Assembly: GCA_030268105.1 (NCBI GenBank)
Contig: BSDZ01000017.1
Span: 2,956,001-3,020,000 of the forward strand
Direction of reading: 5' to 3'
Origin: Volvox africanus
Lineage: Eukaryota; Chlorophyta; Chlorophyceae; Chlamydomonadales; Volvocaceae
DNA: 64,000 nucleotides
The notes under the pieces are model-generated. The model did not search any database, had not been told where the DNA came from, and saw only the letters and a program-made list of their open reading frames with translations. The translations under genes and the position numbers were made by a program. Positions 48,275 through 63,959 of the stretch are shown here, in pieces. The first letter of the stretch is position 1. Each line of letters begins with the position of its first letter.

Positions 48275-48456
48275 GGGTGAGGTACGGGATCCTGCCCAAA
48301 CCATGGGGATTCCTCCTCTTGGGGAGGTCATTTTGTACTGGCGAGGCAGCCGCTAGGGACCGCCTCCTAACTACTCCCCTTGGAAGCCTTAGAAGCTGCC
48401 CCAAAAGGATTTCGCTGGAAAGCATATTTGTCGTGGGCTGCATCGCGTTCTGTGGA
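48275..48456 (+). repeat. 182-bp inverted repeat, left arm
   Basis: Reverse complement of 49139-49320, same length, with few mismatches; spacer about 680 bp. No transposase frame in the spacer. Confidence 0.92.
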
Positions 48457-49138
48457 CACGCGGAATAAGTGCAGTCCGGGGCGCTGCTGTGCGCCGGCGC
48501 TAATTTCGCCGGCGCGATCCGGAACCTGCGCCAGACCGAAGCCCTCATGGCTGTACAACACAGTATCCTTACAGCGTCTCAGAATGTGACCGTTTTTATT
48601 GAATTATTCATAATAAAATTGTTACTAGTCTAGAGTGCTTTGGGGTCCCGGTCCTGCTGCCACTCTACAACGAGCTTTACTCACAAGCGCTCACTCGTGA
48701 AAACGATAAAATATCCGATAACAGAAGCATTTAATAGAGCACGTAGGAATGAACGGTGGTAAGGCAAATCACGCTCACGTCAGCCTGTACAATGCCTGCC
48801 GCCGAAGCCACTATACGAGCTGGTCGCGACTGGTGAAGCAATCGGGGCACTTGATGCCATTGACACTGACCAGGGCTCTAAATATGGTAACTTGGGGCCA
48901 GTTAAACAGGACATGGAGGATACATGCGGAAGATCATTTGCTGACGATTTCAGAGCAGCTGATCAAGAGGTAGAGCCTGCGCCTGGCCCATAGTTAACAC
49001 ACATGCTGTTCGGGAAGGTTACCTTTATCGTTTTGCGTCATCCGGGGACAGCAGAAGTCGTTTTCTGTGCAGTAGTGCTGGTGTCCTTCGGCAGCTAGCG
49101 GAGAGTAGAGCATTGGATTGGCCCAACTGATTCCCCAT

Positions 49139-49320
49139 TCCACAGAACGCGATGCAGCCCACGACAAATATGCTTTCCAGCGAAATCCTTTTGGGGCAGC
49201 TTCTAAGGCTTCCAAGGGGAGTAGTTAGGAGGCGGTCCCTAGCGGCTGCCTCGCCAGTACAAAATGACCTCCCCAAGAGGAGGATTCCCCATGGTTTGGG
49301 CAGGGTCCCGTACCTCACCC
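49139..49320 (-). repeat. 182-bp inverted repeat, right arm
   Basis: Partner of 48275-48456. Possibly the ends of a non-autonomous element, or a duplicated fragment in inverse orientation. Confidence 0.92.
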
Positions 49321-49821
49321 ACGGCGACCCCAGACGTGGTGTTTGGTTATTTCCTGGACAGCGCAAGACTCCCCCGTTTGCATGAAGTGTGTGGATGACT
49401 TGTGGTGTGATTGTGAACTCAGATCGTTCCCAAATGTGACGTGAACTTGTATGGGTAATGAGCTCCTAGCGCTAGGTACGGGAAGTCCGGGCCCCGCTGC
49501 CATGCATGGATGCCAGCTACGCATGCATGCAGGGTCTCTCGGGGCGGGTTGGTCTTGCCGTTCACCACGCCTGGGTGAACATCACGCGAGGAGTGACCAA
49601 GTTCGCAATGAGCAGCAGCTAACCCAGCTAGTGTGGACCGACACATGACGTACATGGCAGACGCTTCGATATAAAGCACAGATAGATGTCTGTTCCACCC
49701 CTTTCCACACCTCCCTACTTAGGGTTGTGCGTATGTGCGTAGAATCTGCTCTCTTACAACTGCGCGCTGTAAGAGGGTAACATTGCCTGAAGAGTGCAGG
49801 AGAGGACGTCAAAGGCTTACC

Positions 49822-49912
49822 TCCCCTTCCGCTTCCGCCAAAACACGTATATATACATATATACATACACACACGCGCCTTCACGTTGCCACGCACACAA
49901 CCGATCATACCT
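49822..49912. repeat. Dispersed repeat with AT-rich core, copy 2
   Basis: Same flanking blocks as 31820-31965 (ccccttccgcttccgccaaa, then acacacacgcgccttca) around a shorter tatatacatata core. Confidence 0.75.
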
Positions 49913-50543
49913 TCACCAACCTTCCCCCTTGAAGTAAAACTTGAAAGGCACCTCGCTGCTCACGACAACAGTGATGACAACGACGACGACGATCGGAGCA
50001 GCTGTCACTGACCAAGTGATCGATACGCCCCAGGCATGCTGCACTCTGTCCCCCCGCCCCCTTACAAGGGACGAAGCATCCAACCAAATGCGGCACCAAG
50101 GCACACTTCGCCACTTTGCAGTATGTGGTGAAGTGTGTGGCGCGCCGTAGTGCTCCATCGGGCCATCGTGATATCTACCTACGTAAATATCTATCTCATC
50201 AAAACATCTACAAATTGGTCAGGTAAAGCTCAGCACGTCTAATACTCCGCGTAGGCCCAGCACCTCTGTCCCACATTACCCCGCATGGTCAGACCCCCCC
50301 CGGACCTGCTTCGGTTTGACCTGGGTCACGTTGGATGAGACTCCTACCTCGCACCGCCCCCCATCCCCCGGCCTCCCCCGCCAACACCTACCACCCATAA
50401 TATGTCCGTGTCTTTGGTATCCTAATTAGCAAGCAATCCACCAAGGCCTACAGCACACACAGGGCAGGTTGTCAAGTCTACCGGACATTGGAACCCTCCT
50501 CCCCTCGCCCCCCAACATACACATACACAGCAGCCCTCCCCGC

Positions 50544-53500
50544 TCAGACGGACGCCCGGACTGCAGCCGAGATCGGCAGCGGGTCAGTAGGCACAGGCGC
50601 GGGTGGTGTTGCGGTTGCTGGGTTGGTGGTGTTGCGGGATGTGGTTCCGGAGCCAGGGCCCGTTACAGCGTCCTCCAGGCTGATGTCTGAAGCCGCCATC
50701 GCTTCCCGAACCCATCTGGGAACATCTCCCTGGGTTGGGTGGAGGGGGCCGAATGCGTGTAAGAGCGCAACAACAGCGTGTGTGGCGCGTTCGGAATTCT
50801 TGAGCAAGATCCTATATTACTACCACACGTTTCTCACAGACGTGTGCGTGGTGGATTTGCCAAGACTACTATCCAAAGGAGGCGAGCTGACCAGTAGCGG
50901 AGTTGACGCCTTAGTTGATTCGGCAGATTCCGCTGGATGCTGGTGGTGGGTGCTGAACCTGGGAAAACCACTGATTTCGGAGAAGTCGGCATGGGAGACT
51001 GGATCAGGGTGCCCCGAAACACCGGGGAAGGTAGGGACTGCCAGGTTAGTGGCCACGGGTGATGTACCCCCCTATCCAACACACAACAGCAACAATAAGT
51101 TCCTCACCTTCCATCATTCCCTAAGCCCTTACATTCCCTAGGGCCCCCCTCTTCATGCAAACTCCACCTCACAGGCGCCCAACCAACCTTGGGGAACATG
51201 GTCTTGAGGTAGCTCCGAACCCACTCGGGGAAGCGCTGCTCCTGCAGGTCCGTGCAGCGGCAGCGACAGCGGTGGTGGTGGTGGTGGTGGTGGTGGTGGC
51301 GGTGGCGGGGGAGACGGTATAGCAAGACAGCACACAGATGGGTGTGGGCTCCAGCATGGGAAGGGGAGGGAAGGTGAGAAGGGAAGGAGGATACCTCAAG
51401 TGGCGGTCGCAATCGCGCTTACCTCAACCCGCCCCTCTACCCACATGTATCCTCATCGATACGCAGGTCTGCCGCAAATCACCTCCCTTCCCCTTCCCCT
51501 CCTCCCACCTCCCCCTCCCCCTCCTCCCCCTCCTCCCCCTCCTCCCTCTCCTTCCTCTCCTTCCTCTCCTCCCTCTCCTTCCTCTCCTCCCTCTCCTCCC
51601 ACCTCCCCCTCCTCCCTCTCCTCCCCCTCCCCCTCCTCCTTCTCCTCCCCCTCCTCCTCCTCCTCCCCCTCGCCCTCCTCCCCCCCCCCTCCTCCTCCTC
51701 CCTCTCCTCCCCCTCTTCTCACCTCCCCCTCCCCCTCCTCCCCCTCGCCCTCATCCAACTGTCCCTAACACCCGCTTTTGCATGCTTGACACCTAGCCCC
51801 GGCTCTAACGTCTGCATCCTTCATTTCATACCGTACATAACACTCACCCCACTCCACCCCACGCACAAGCCGACATACCCCATGCCGCACCTCGATGGCT
51901 GTCCGGATCTCCCAGGTGAGCCTCTGCGTGTACGCCACATTGTGGTACGTCACCAGGATAGCGGCGGTGGAGATGCCCCGCGTCACCACATTATGCAGGT
52001 ACGCCCGGCTGTAGCGGCGGCACACCATGCAGCTACAGCTTGGATCTAAAGGCCGGAAGTCCCGCGCGTTGGCGGCATTTTTCAGCTTAAGTACGCCCTG
52101 CGAACTCGCAAACAGAGAATGTAATATGACCGCAGTCCAAGAAACCCTAAGGCAAAGATCCTAGGTTCTAAGTCTTTGCGGAAGACGGGAAGCCAGTAAC
52201 GCCAAAACACAGCTCGTGGGATAATTTATCCCCCCCCGCCATTAATGGGGGGAAACAGAGCTGCACAAGAACACATGCAAGACACAGCCCCCCCTGCCCC
52301 CTCCCCATCCCGCCTACTCCACCCTCCCCACCTCCGGAATTAGCGCCACACCGAACCGGGCGGTGCGAGTGGGGTACACCGAGTCGTACATGTCCGCCCC
52401 CAGCGCGGAGCACACCACGATGTCCAGCGGGTAGCCGATCCCCATCACATAGCGGGGCTTGCCGGGCGGCAGGCCGGCCGTGCACTGAGACACCACCCGC
52501 CAGAAGTCGTCCTTGGACTCGCCACCCGCCAGACCCCCAATGGCGTAACCCGGCAGGTCGCGTGCCACGAGTTGCTATAAAAAGGGGGAAGGTGGGGGCC
52601 GGGGAGTTGCAAGACGGCCCCCGGGTACAGTGCGTGCGTCGGTGTGCGCGCGTGCGGGTAGACAGACAGACAGACAGACAGACAGACGGAAGGGCTTGCC
52701 CGCCTTCTCAGAGCTTCGACCCGGTCAGGTGCCTCTCCCCGCTCCACCCGTTTTTCCGTCCTGGAACATCTTCGTCTGTCCCTCCATCCCTCTGCCACGC
52801 ACAAAAGCCCCGCATGCACCGCCCCAGACACTGCACATACACACATACACGCACGCACCCACCTGCATGCTCAGCTCCCTCAGTCTGGGATCCAGGCCCC
52901 CCTGCACGATCCCGAACAGGTTCTGCTCCAGCGGCCGAGAGTGGGCCGCGATGCAGCGGTCGATCCACCGAGTGGTGCGGTGGGTTGCCTCTTCGAAGCG
53001 GGCTGGGTCACTGCGCAGGACAAAGCGTGGGGGGAGGGGGAGGGGGGAGACGAAAGTGAATACGTTCGTAAACTAGATAGCATTTCTTCATCTTCCCCCT
53101 TTCCCCTCTATCCCTCCCTCTCTCTTTCACGTCCTCCCCCCTTACAACCTCCACCATCTCATCATCTTCTGCAGCAGCCCTCTTCTGCAGCCCTCTTCTG
53201 CACCCACTTGGCGGTGGTAGGCACCACGTCATCCAGCGCCATGATGATGTCGGCCCCAAGCCTGTTTTGGACGGCGATGGACTGCTCCGGGGTCAGCAAC
53301 ATAGAAGAGCCGTCCACGGGGCTTTGGAACGTCACTCCCTCCTCGGTGATCTCCGCCAGGTGCAAGAGCGATACCATCTGGAAGCCGCCGCTGTCCGTCA
53401 GCATTCCCCTAAGGCGGCCGGGGAAGAGGGCAGCGAAAAAAGCGACCAAGAGGACAGAGAGGGGATTGGTATCTTCAAGTTGGTGAAGCGCGGAAGGCGA

Positions 53501-55301
53501 ATGGAAGAGAAATGGTATTTCCCGAGTAAAGCGGGCCAAGAGGGTGACGCGGTCGGAGCCCTTCGGACGGACCGTAAGGAGGCAGCTGTGTCCACGATGA
53601 TGGAGGTGGGAGGTGGGAGGTGGGAGGTGGGAATACGGTACGGGCGATGCTGGGCTGGGTTGAGTACAGTGGAGTGATATATCTGGGATGAGATGCTTTG
53701 CGATGGGATCTGACAGAAGCAGACCCGGTCCAGGGAGCCCATGCCAACCCACGAACGACAAAGGCACTTAGCGCCGGTGTGTGATGACAGGCCGGGGGAA
53801 TAGGGGGGGCCTACGTCCCATAAGGGGCGAGTTGGGAGCCACCAATCCGAACATCGTCCCCCTCCTTCCCGTCCCCGTCCCCGTCCCCGTCCCCGTCCCC
53901 GTCCCCGTCCCCGTCCCCGTCCCCGTCCCCGTCCCCGTCCCCGTCCCCGTCCCCGTCCCCGTCCCCGTCCCCGCCCCCCTGCCCCTCCTCCCCGTCCCCC
54001 TCCCTCCTCGCCTTCCCTCCCCCCCTTCCCCCACCTGGGCCAGTTGATGAAGTCGTGCAGGCCCCCCATTTCCGCCACCAGCCCGCTGCCGGGCCGGTTC
54101 TCTAAGTGGTAGGTGTTTCCGAGGATGACGTGGCAGTTGAGCTCCTCGAGCTGCAAGGTGGTAAGGCCCTTCACTGAGCCTGAGGGTGCGGGAGGAAAGA
54201 GAGGCAGGGGGGAAAGGAGTCGCGGAGGGCGAATACACGAGAAGTGCAGCTGAAGGCTCCGGAGCTATGAGGAGGGAGCGAGAGAGGCAGGGCAGAGCTG
54301 ACGGGAACAAGCCCCTTCCCAACATCATAACCCAGACGCCCGTGGGGAAGGAGTCCGGGGAAGGAGTCCGGGGAGTGGTCCACTGCCTGCCCCTACCCGC
54401 TCCGCGTTGGAATCTCCTCCTGGGGGCAGCCCATCCGAGGAATCGATGGCTCTGCGTGATATGCCATATAGGCTGTGAAGCGAGGTGAGGTGACGCCATC
54501 CACACTGCGAGGCCCCCTCCTCCTTTCCCCTCCTTCCCCGCCCTTGCCCAATAAAACCCTAAAACCCTAAGCCCAATCCGTGGGGTTTCAGGCTCCGGGA
54601 CCCCTCCCTATTCCCTTCCCGTGCTCTACCGCCTTAGGCTTCGCCAGGCGCTCTGCACTGTGCTCCGAAAACGTCGAGCAACTGGGGGCTCTAACCTATT
54701 TTGGACGACGCAGTGATCCCCGTGCATGGAGGGCACGGCATATGTCTCACGTAGGAAAATGAAACTTAGCTCAATCTCCTCCGCCACATACCTTGTGTGC
54801 CAACAGGCATGAACATGGGCGTGTGGGCGGTGAAGTGCGGCAGGGTCATTCGCGACGACCGGGCCCGGCCCTGGACAGCCACCACCTAGATAGAGGAGGT
54901 AATGAATGGAAAAGGGGCAGTGTGGCTATAAAGACGGAGTGATGGAAGGTTGGCAAAGCGTAGTGATTTCCCGACTGCCGGCTAACGGGATTGTGCGGAG
55001 CACTCGGTCTGGAGTAGGCCTGGGTACGGCAGGCAGGTGCTTCCAACGTTCACGTGCTTATGGGACTTATATGTAGGGTTTTCCTGATGCACAGGTTTTG
55101 ATGTCGAGTCATATGTGGTGCGCCGGTTTCATGGCGGGCGCCGGTTCCGCGCCGATATTTCAGTTGCAGGGGCCCCTTCCCCTTCCCAGCGCTGTGACTT
55201 GTAAAATTCAAAGCCATTTCTATATATCGTGCACATACTACCTTAAATTTTAATGCTGGGCTGTCAGAACTAGGCAGAGCTTGACCGCTGCCGCTCGCCA
55301 T
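50544..55301 (-). CDS. Queuine tRNA-ribosyltransferase, catalytic subunit
   Basis: It exchanges guanine for queuine at the wobble base of GUN-anticodon tRNAs. Nine exons join in phase: 55301-55242, 54885-54792, 54179-54035, 53408-53208, 53010-52863, 52574-52332, 52097-51879, 51241-51188, 50729-50544 (stop), giving 449 residues, slightly above the usual 400 or so. Motifs in order: [32 protein letters not shown], the active-site [25 protein letters not shown], the second Asp motif [13 protein letters not shown], and the zinc ligands CSCMVC with His in AYLHNVV. The C-terminus [16 protein letters not shown] matches the family end and is followed by a Thr/Pro tail. The partner subunit (QTRT2-like) is not in the window. 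Introns hold the 196-bp repeat, a CT tract and a hexamer array. The first exon (from ATG 55301) is short and rests on phase and on [13 protein letters not shown] fitting the family. Confidence 0.93.
50882..51077 (+). repeat. Dispersed 196-bp repeat, copy 2
   Basis: Identical to 10670-10865 except three substitutions. It lies in the last intron of the queuine transglycosylase gene, antisense to it, the same relation as copy 1 to the SRCR gene. Confidence 0.93.
51480..51765. repeat. Polypyrimidine tract (CTCCCC/CCTCCT), about 285 bp
   Basis: Almost pure C/T on the plus strand, in an intron of the queuine transglycosylase gene, so the transcript is a G/A-rich run. Confidence 0.95.
53869..53972. 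repeat. (CCCCGT)n hexamer array
   Basis: About 17 units, nearly perfect, in an intron of the queuine transglycosylase gene. Confidence 0.95.
54553..54570. repeat. Telomere-like CCCTAAAA motif in intron
   Basis: taaaaccctaaaaccctaa, two units of the Chlamydomonas-type telomere repeat (TTTTAGGG in transcript sense). Confidence 0.8.
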
Positions 55302-55714
55302 AATGACTCGATGAAATCTCCTTCCAAACATACGCTTCAAACCCCACGATTTAATCCGTTTGATATATGTGGATAGGTGCGATCGGGGCAAAGGTGCAAA
55401 GCCAACTTTTCGGCGGCTGACATTGGCGCCTGAAACCCTATGCAAAATAAAAACAGTCCCGTCCTAATATAATATCACCATCCGAATTATGAATACGAGA
55501 TGACCATGTGCATATTTGGTATTTCAGCGATACATATGGAGGGGCCTTTCCATACAAAGTGGTTGGCGCGCTAACCGCCCCCCTGTACATGACCTCGTAA
55601 TCGAATAGGAGTATAGGATACACCGAACATCCTATGCAAGTTCTATCGCTATATAACACAATAAAGTACTTGACTTCAAGGCCATATCCAATCCTTCAGC
55701 GGTATCGCTTGAAC
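55302..55714. promoter_or_regulatory. 413-bp divergent intergenic region
   Basis: It separates the ATG of the queuine transglycosylase gene (minus) from the ATG of spermidine synthase (plus). It must hold both 5' UTRs and both promoters, or one bidirectional promoter. AT-richer in the middle; no motif recognised with confidence. Confidence 0.6.
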
Positions 55715-59810
<4,096 letters not shown>

Positions 59811-62482
59811 GGCGGGACTACAGGGAGGGCGGTTGAGCGACTAACGTGTATAGAGTTGCCGAACACTAACGGGGGCGCTTCGAGCGGAGTTGGGCAGATG
59901 CAGGATGTTTGGGGAGGGTCGCCCAAATTAGGGATTATGCTGGTGGTGGTGATGGAGGTGATGGTGGTGGTGATGGTGGTGGAAGGCGAGACACAGCGGG
60001 TTCACGTACAGCAACTAAGAAGCGTTGTGAATTTGATATAAACAGTGTCAGGCGGGGTCTCTGTGTGTTTCGTCGTGCGCATATGCGGGTAACTAGGCTA
60101 GGGGGTTGGGGCAGCGGGTACGAATGATAAGAGTGCTCGGGTGTATGTGTGCTCCTGTGTTGGTGTGTATGTGCATGTATGAAGATGTGTATGTGCAATT
60201 GATCGGGAAGGGTCTTAGGGATAAGACCCACGTGTGGGTGTGCAACGCGTGTTGTACGTTGTGTCACAATCAGGTGGTCACCAGCACGGATGGAGGCTCG
60301 CGAGAGAGAGCGACAGAGAAAGAGAAGGAGAGAGCGACAGAGAGAAAGAGGGAGAAGGAGAGAGGGAGAGGTCCGCGGCGCGCTGCTTGAGGCGGTGCTT
60401 CCAGCCGCGGGTAGGGGCCCACATAGCCCCCAACTCCCGATTCAATAATGGGATGTGGAAGTGGGCGCAAGCGCACAGACCTAAGTTGTGTTTTTGCCAG
60501 AGTGGTGCAGCCACCCTTGGTGGGGAGGGAGTCTTCAAGAAACCAGGAGGAGGATTGGCGGCGCCCTTGGGCGGCGGCGGCGGCGGGGGGCTGCTACAGG
60601 TGCTGTAGCCCCTGCGTAAGGCGTGACGTATGCCAAGTCGTAGAGAGGAAGTAGATATAGATTGTACGACGAAGGGAATAGCGAGGGGAAGATTTCTCCC
60701 TGAGGAGGGGGTGTTCTCTGGCAGAGATGAGGCATAGGATGGAGAGCGAGAGAGCTGGACAATCAGTTGGTTATCCCTTCTGCTATCTGCGCTATCGAGA
60801 TGATTTTGACGCATTATGACGCGCCACCACGTGCATCTGGCCGCGAAGCCGGAATGCAGCGCGCGTGCGTGTGTGTGTATGTCTGTGTGAGAGAGACAGA
60901 GAACAGACAGAGAGACAGAGAGAGGGAGCAGCACTGTGTTCATGCGCCCCCAGTGTGCAGTGGGAGGCGCGGACCAGGTTGGGGCGATTAGGAGGTGGAG
61001 GTGGTTTGGGAGATCGCCAGCATCTGTCTGCAGAAGACGGTAGTGCTGCAATGCAGCAGAGAGCACGCAGGCGAGACAGAGAGACAGACAGACAGACGGA
61101 CAGGCGAGCAGGCAGATGGGCAGGTAGGCAGGTGGAACGTGCGGGCTGCTGGGCCCCTCCCCGTACTCGGACAGGAAGACGGAGGCCGGAGGCAGGAGAT
61201 GCCTGGCCGTGAGTGCAGTAAGATGTTGCTGGACTGTGTGAGGTGGACGGTCGGTCCGGTGCGGCCTACTACCCCAGAGACCTCATTGAGGGGTAATTTG
61301 AGGGGAAGGATTTTAACGTTGCTGTCCCGCAGTCACGTTGTCGTCTCTGGGGTTTGTGTGAACAATTTTGAACATTCTATTCTGACTCAGCTCGGACTCA
61401 AAACTTGATTGCTGTATGTGCAACCGTGAAGCTCCACAGTTCACATGATATCACCAAACTGGAGCCGGTGAGGTTTGTCGGTAGGGGCAGGTAGGGGCAG
61501 GTAGGCCCCTGTGCTTTGACCCCGACTCCGTGCACCAGACCAGATGCACCTTCCCCCTCTGATCACTGCCTACATTGAAAATTCGTTCAACAAACGATAT
61601 TCGTGCCTTCATCTGACTCGATATGACCTCATGATCTTGTACAAAATACGGGATGATGGTGCAGGAAAGGAGGTTTCCCATACGCTGCCTGGAAGGAGGG
61701 CAGTGAGCTTGTGCCGAGAAATTGCAGTCACAGTAGCGCAGCTGCTCCACCACCATCTCCACCTCCACCTCAACATCACCGTCCTCTAAGGTAAGGAAGG
61801 GGACAATCTGCAAACCGCCCCTTCCTCCTGCCTCTTCTCTATCAGGCCTCGAAGAAGGAAGTCACCTGAAGACACAACACAACACCTGCATGACCACCTG
61901 TTAGATACGACAAGTTCACGATACCTTTCTCACCAAAACGTATACCAAATACCAAACGATACACGTCTCGCTGTCTTACTTAGTATGGTGTTCTCTCTTC
62001 ATTCTCAGCGGCATCAACGTCCTCAGCGTGCAATACCAGGGAGTGGTTGGATACGCCCCTGGTATTATTGGGTATCCTTTGTCGTTCGTTACAAGCTACT
62101 CCCTCCCTCGCGTAATCCCTCAACAAAATTCCATGTCATGAGATCCTCTTCTGAAATTCCTCGCTCTACTTCTTCCGCTCACGAGACCTCAATCGCTCCT
62201 CTGTTTCTATCCTTTGATTGCCCGCGCACGTGCTATCTCTTTCAGCGGCACTCACATCTCCTGCAGCGCAACTTTCTGCAGATCTTCTGCATCACCCTCC
62301 CTCTCCTCTCCTCTCCTCTCCTCTCCCCCTCCCTCAATCTCCTGCAAGCCACTTTCCCGCGTCCCGCGTTCGCCACACTCCCCCATCATCCGGGCTTCTA
62401 AGATCTCAGTGTTGAAGTGTTGAAACCGCGCGCGGGACAAGACACTGAATTCGCCGTGTTGTGTTGTCAGCTGAATTCTGCG
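59811..62482. other. Intergenic region, no confident gene
   Basis: Contains GGTGAT repeats (59940-59985), GAGA/GACAGA repeats (60300-60370, 60885-60930, 61070-61100) and TCCTC runs (62300-62335). A minus-strand frame near 61.8-61.5 kb (LRYCDCNFSAQAHC and onward) is open for about 115 residues but has no recognisable domain and no joined exon. A TGTAA on the minus strand (62093-62089) may be the poly(A) signal of the hydrolase gene ending at 62483. Confidence 0.45.
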
Positions 62483-63073
62483 CTACGACAACGTGGAATT
62501 GCTGCTGAAACTGGCAGTATTGACAGTGGAAGATGCATATGTGGATGCCTTCTTTGAGCCGTACATGGCGATGAAGCGCTCGATGAGCGGATTGACCAGC
62601 TCGGGGGCCTCGTCCTGGGGGCAGTGACCCACCTGCGGGGGCGACCGGGGGGGCATGGAGAAGGGGGGTTAGAGGAGGAGGGGGGCGGGGCAGAGGGGGA
62701 GGGGGACAGAGGGGGAGGGGGATTAAAACCCTAAAACCCTAAAAACAGGAAGGGAACGGTTGTATTTAAAGCCAATTGGGGTGTTGAGGTCAATGGGGAT
62801 GATGACGGACGTGTCAATGGGAAGGAGACGCTTCTCCCATCATCCCTTTCCTTTTCGTTCTCCTTAGCGATCTCCCCTCATCCTGCCACACCCTAGGGCC
62901 CCATGTCTCACGACGGCTTGTTAATACACCGTTTCAGCACACGCCCGGCTAAGTGGCAATCTCCACCTTCAGCACAGGTACGGTACCTCTTGACCCATAC
63001 ACCTGACCGCCCGAATGACTCGTCCGTTGGTGAGGTGGTCCGCGGAATGGCTACATCCCCTGAGTCCCCCCCC

Positions 63074-63113
<40 letters not shown>

Positions 63114-63959
63114 CACCTGGTCAGCACCCACCCGGACCCCTGGGCGCTGGGCATCCCGGTCTTACCTACCCCTGGTAGCGCAACGAACTCAACGACCTAC
63201 CCCTGGTAGCGTGACGAACTCAACGACCGAGGGCAGGCTTGCAAACAACCTCCGGCCCTCCCCAACGTTTTCCCAGGGATCCGCCTCCCCCCACAGCAGG
63301 CTCACTGGCCGGGTGGTGGCCGCCATGAGCTCTTCGGGGACTGGGGGGGGAGCGGGTGGATGGGTGTGGTGTTCGTCAGATGCGGGGGAGCAGGGGAAGG
63401 GAGGGAAAGAGGGGAGGGGACGAATGCGCGGCGTGAAGCAAATGTGGGGCAATGCGGATGGTGTTCGTGTGCATTGAGGGGGGGGCGGATGGGGGGATAG
63501 TGGATGCTGGGGGCGGGGAGGGGTTGGGAGGGTGTGGAGAAGATATCCAGGCGGCCGTAGCTTCATCGTGGGGGCGCCGTCAGAGGAAGTGAGGGGCCAT
63601 CGGAAGGAGGTTACGGGTTACGGCGCAACCGGAATGTCAACCGGAGATCCATGCTCAAAGCCTCCAAACCCGTACTACTAAACCTCTAAACCGTGATGAT
63701 CCCGGGATGAGCATATTTTAGTTTGTTGTGTGTGGTTGTGTTTTCAATATGTTCCTGTCACGAGACGGGTTCTCCAACGGCCGTGTTGGATTGGAACGAG
63801 TCGCTACCCCAGCTCACGTGGACCCCCACTGTAGCTGATGAAGTCCAGGAACACGTCCACCGCCCCAGGCTCTAAGCCAGGCCGCAGTATTGCCTGAACA
63901 AGCTCCTCCGTCACAGCTTCCTTGCGCCCGTACGCCTGACGGAGGATGTTGCCCACGGT
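62483..63959 (-). CDS. Alpha/beta hydrolase, C-terminal half (5' end outside the window)
   Basis: Three exons join in phase: 63959-63818, 63340-63201 and 62632-62483 (TAG). The gene enters from beyond 64000, so the catalytic Ser is not visible. The visible part reads VGNILRQAYGRKEAVTEELV, ILRPGLEPGAVDVFLDFISY, SGGP|LPEELMAATTRPVSLLWG, EADPWENVGEGRRLF, FVTLPG|VGHCPQDEAPELVNPL. The Asp of EADPW and the His of GHCPQDE are the expected acid and base of the triad. The pattern resembles plant and algal plastid hydrolases of the pheophytinase-like group, so a role in pigment or lipid turnover is possible but not shown. The C-terminal tail after ERFIAMYG is a short Ser/Thr-rich extension. The donor of the second visible exon is tandemly duplicated. 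Confidence 0.9.
62724..62745. repeat. Telomere-like CCCTAAAA motif in intron
   Basis: Two to three units of TTTTAGGG in transcript sense, in the last intron of the hydrolase gene. Confidence 0.8.
63076..63112. repeat. (CA)n microsatellite
   Basis: About 18 CA units in the last intron of the hydrolase gene. Confidence 0.95.
63164..63225 (-). repeat. 31-bp tandem duplication spanning a splice donor
   Basis: Units 63164-63194 and 63195-63225 differ at two bases. Each contains CCAGGG|GTAGGT, so two donors lie 31 bp apart. Use of the second would add VGR and a stop. Confidence 0.93.

Larger units (their letters stand above)
47388..50543. other. Intergenic repeat-bearing region
   Basis: About 3.1 kb with no convincing gene. 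It contains the 5' flank of the coiled-coil gene, a perfect 22-bp palindrome, a 182-bp inverted repeat pair, the second copy of an AT-core dispersed repeat, and toward the right the 3' flank of the queuine transglycosylase gene with a candidate poly(A) signal (TGTAA on the minus strand, 50066-50062). Confidence 0.5.

Noticed and set aside
53781..54047. Plus-strand Pro-Val repeat protein
   Set aside because: Product of the CCCCGT hexamer array in an intron of the queuine transglycosylase gene.
60278..61066. 262-residue minus-strand frame
   Set aside because: Most of its length covers GAGA and GACAGA repeats read as Ser/Leu runs. No domain and no joined exon.
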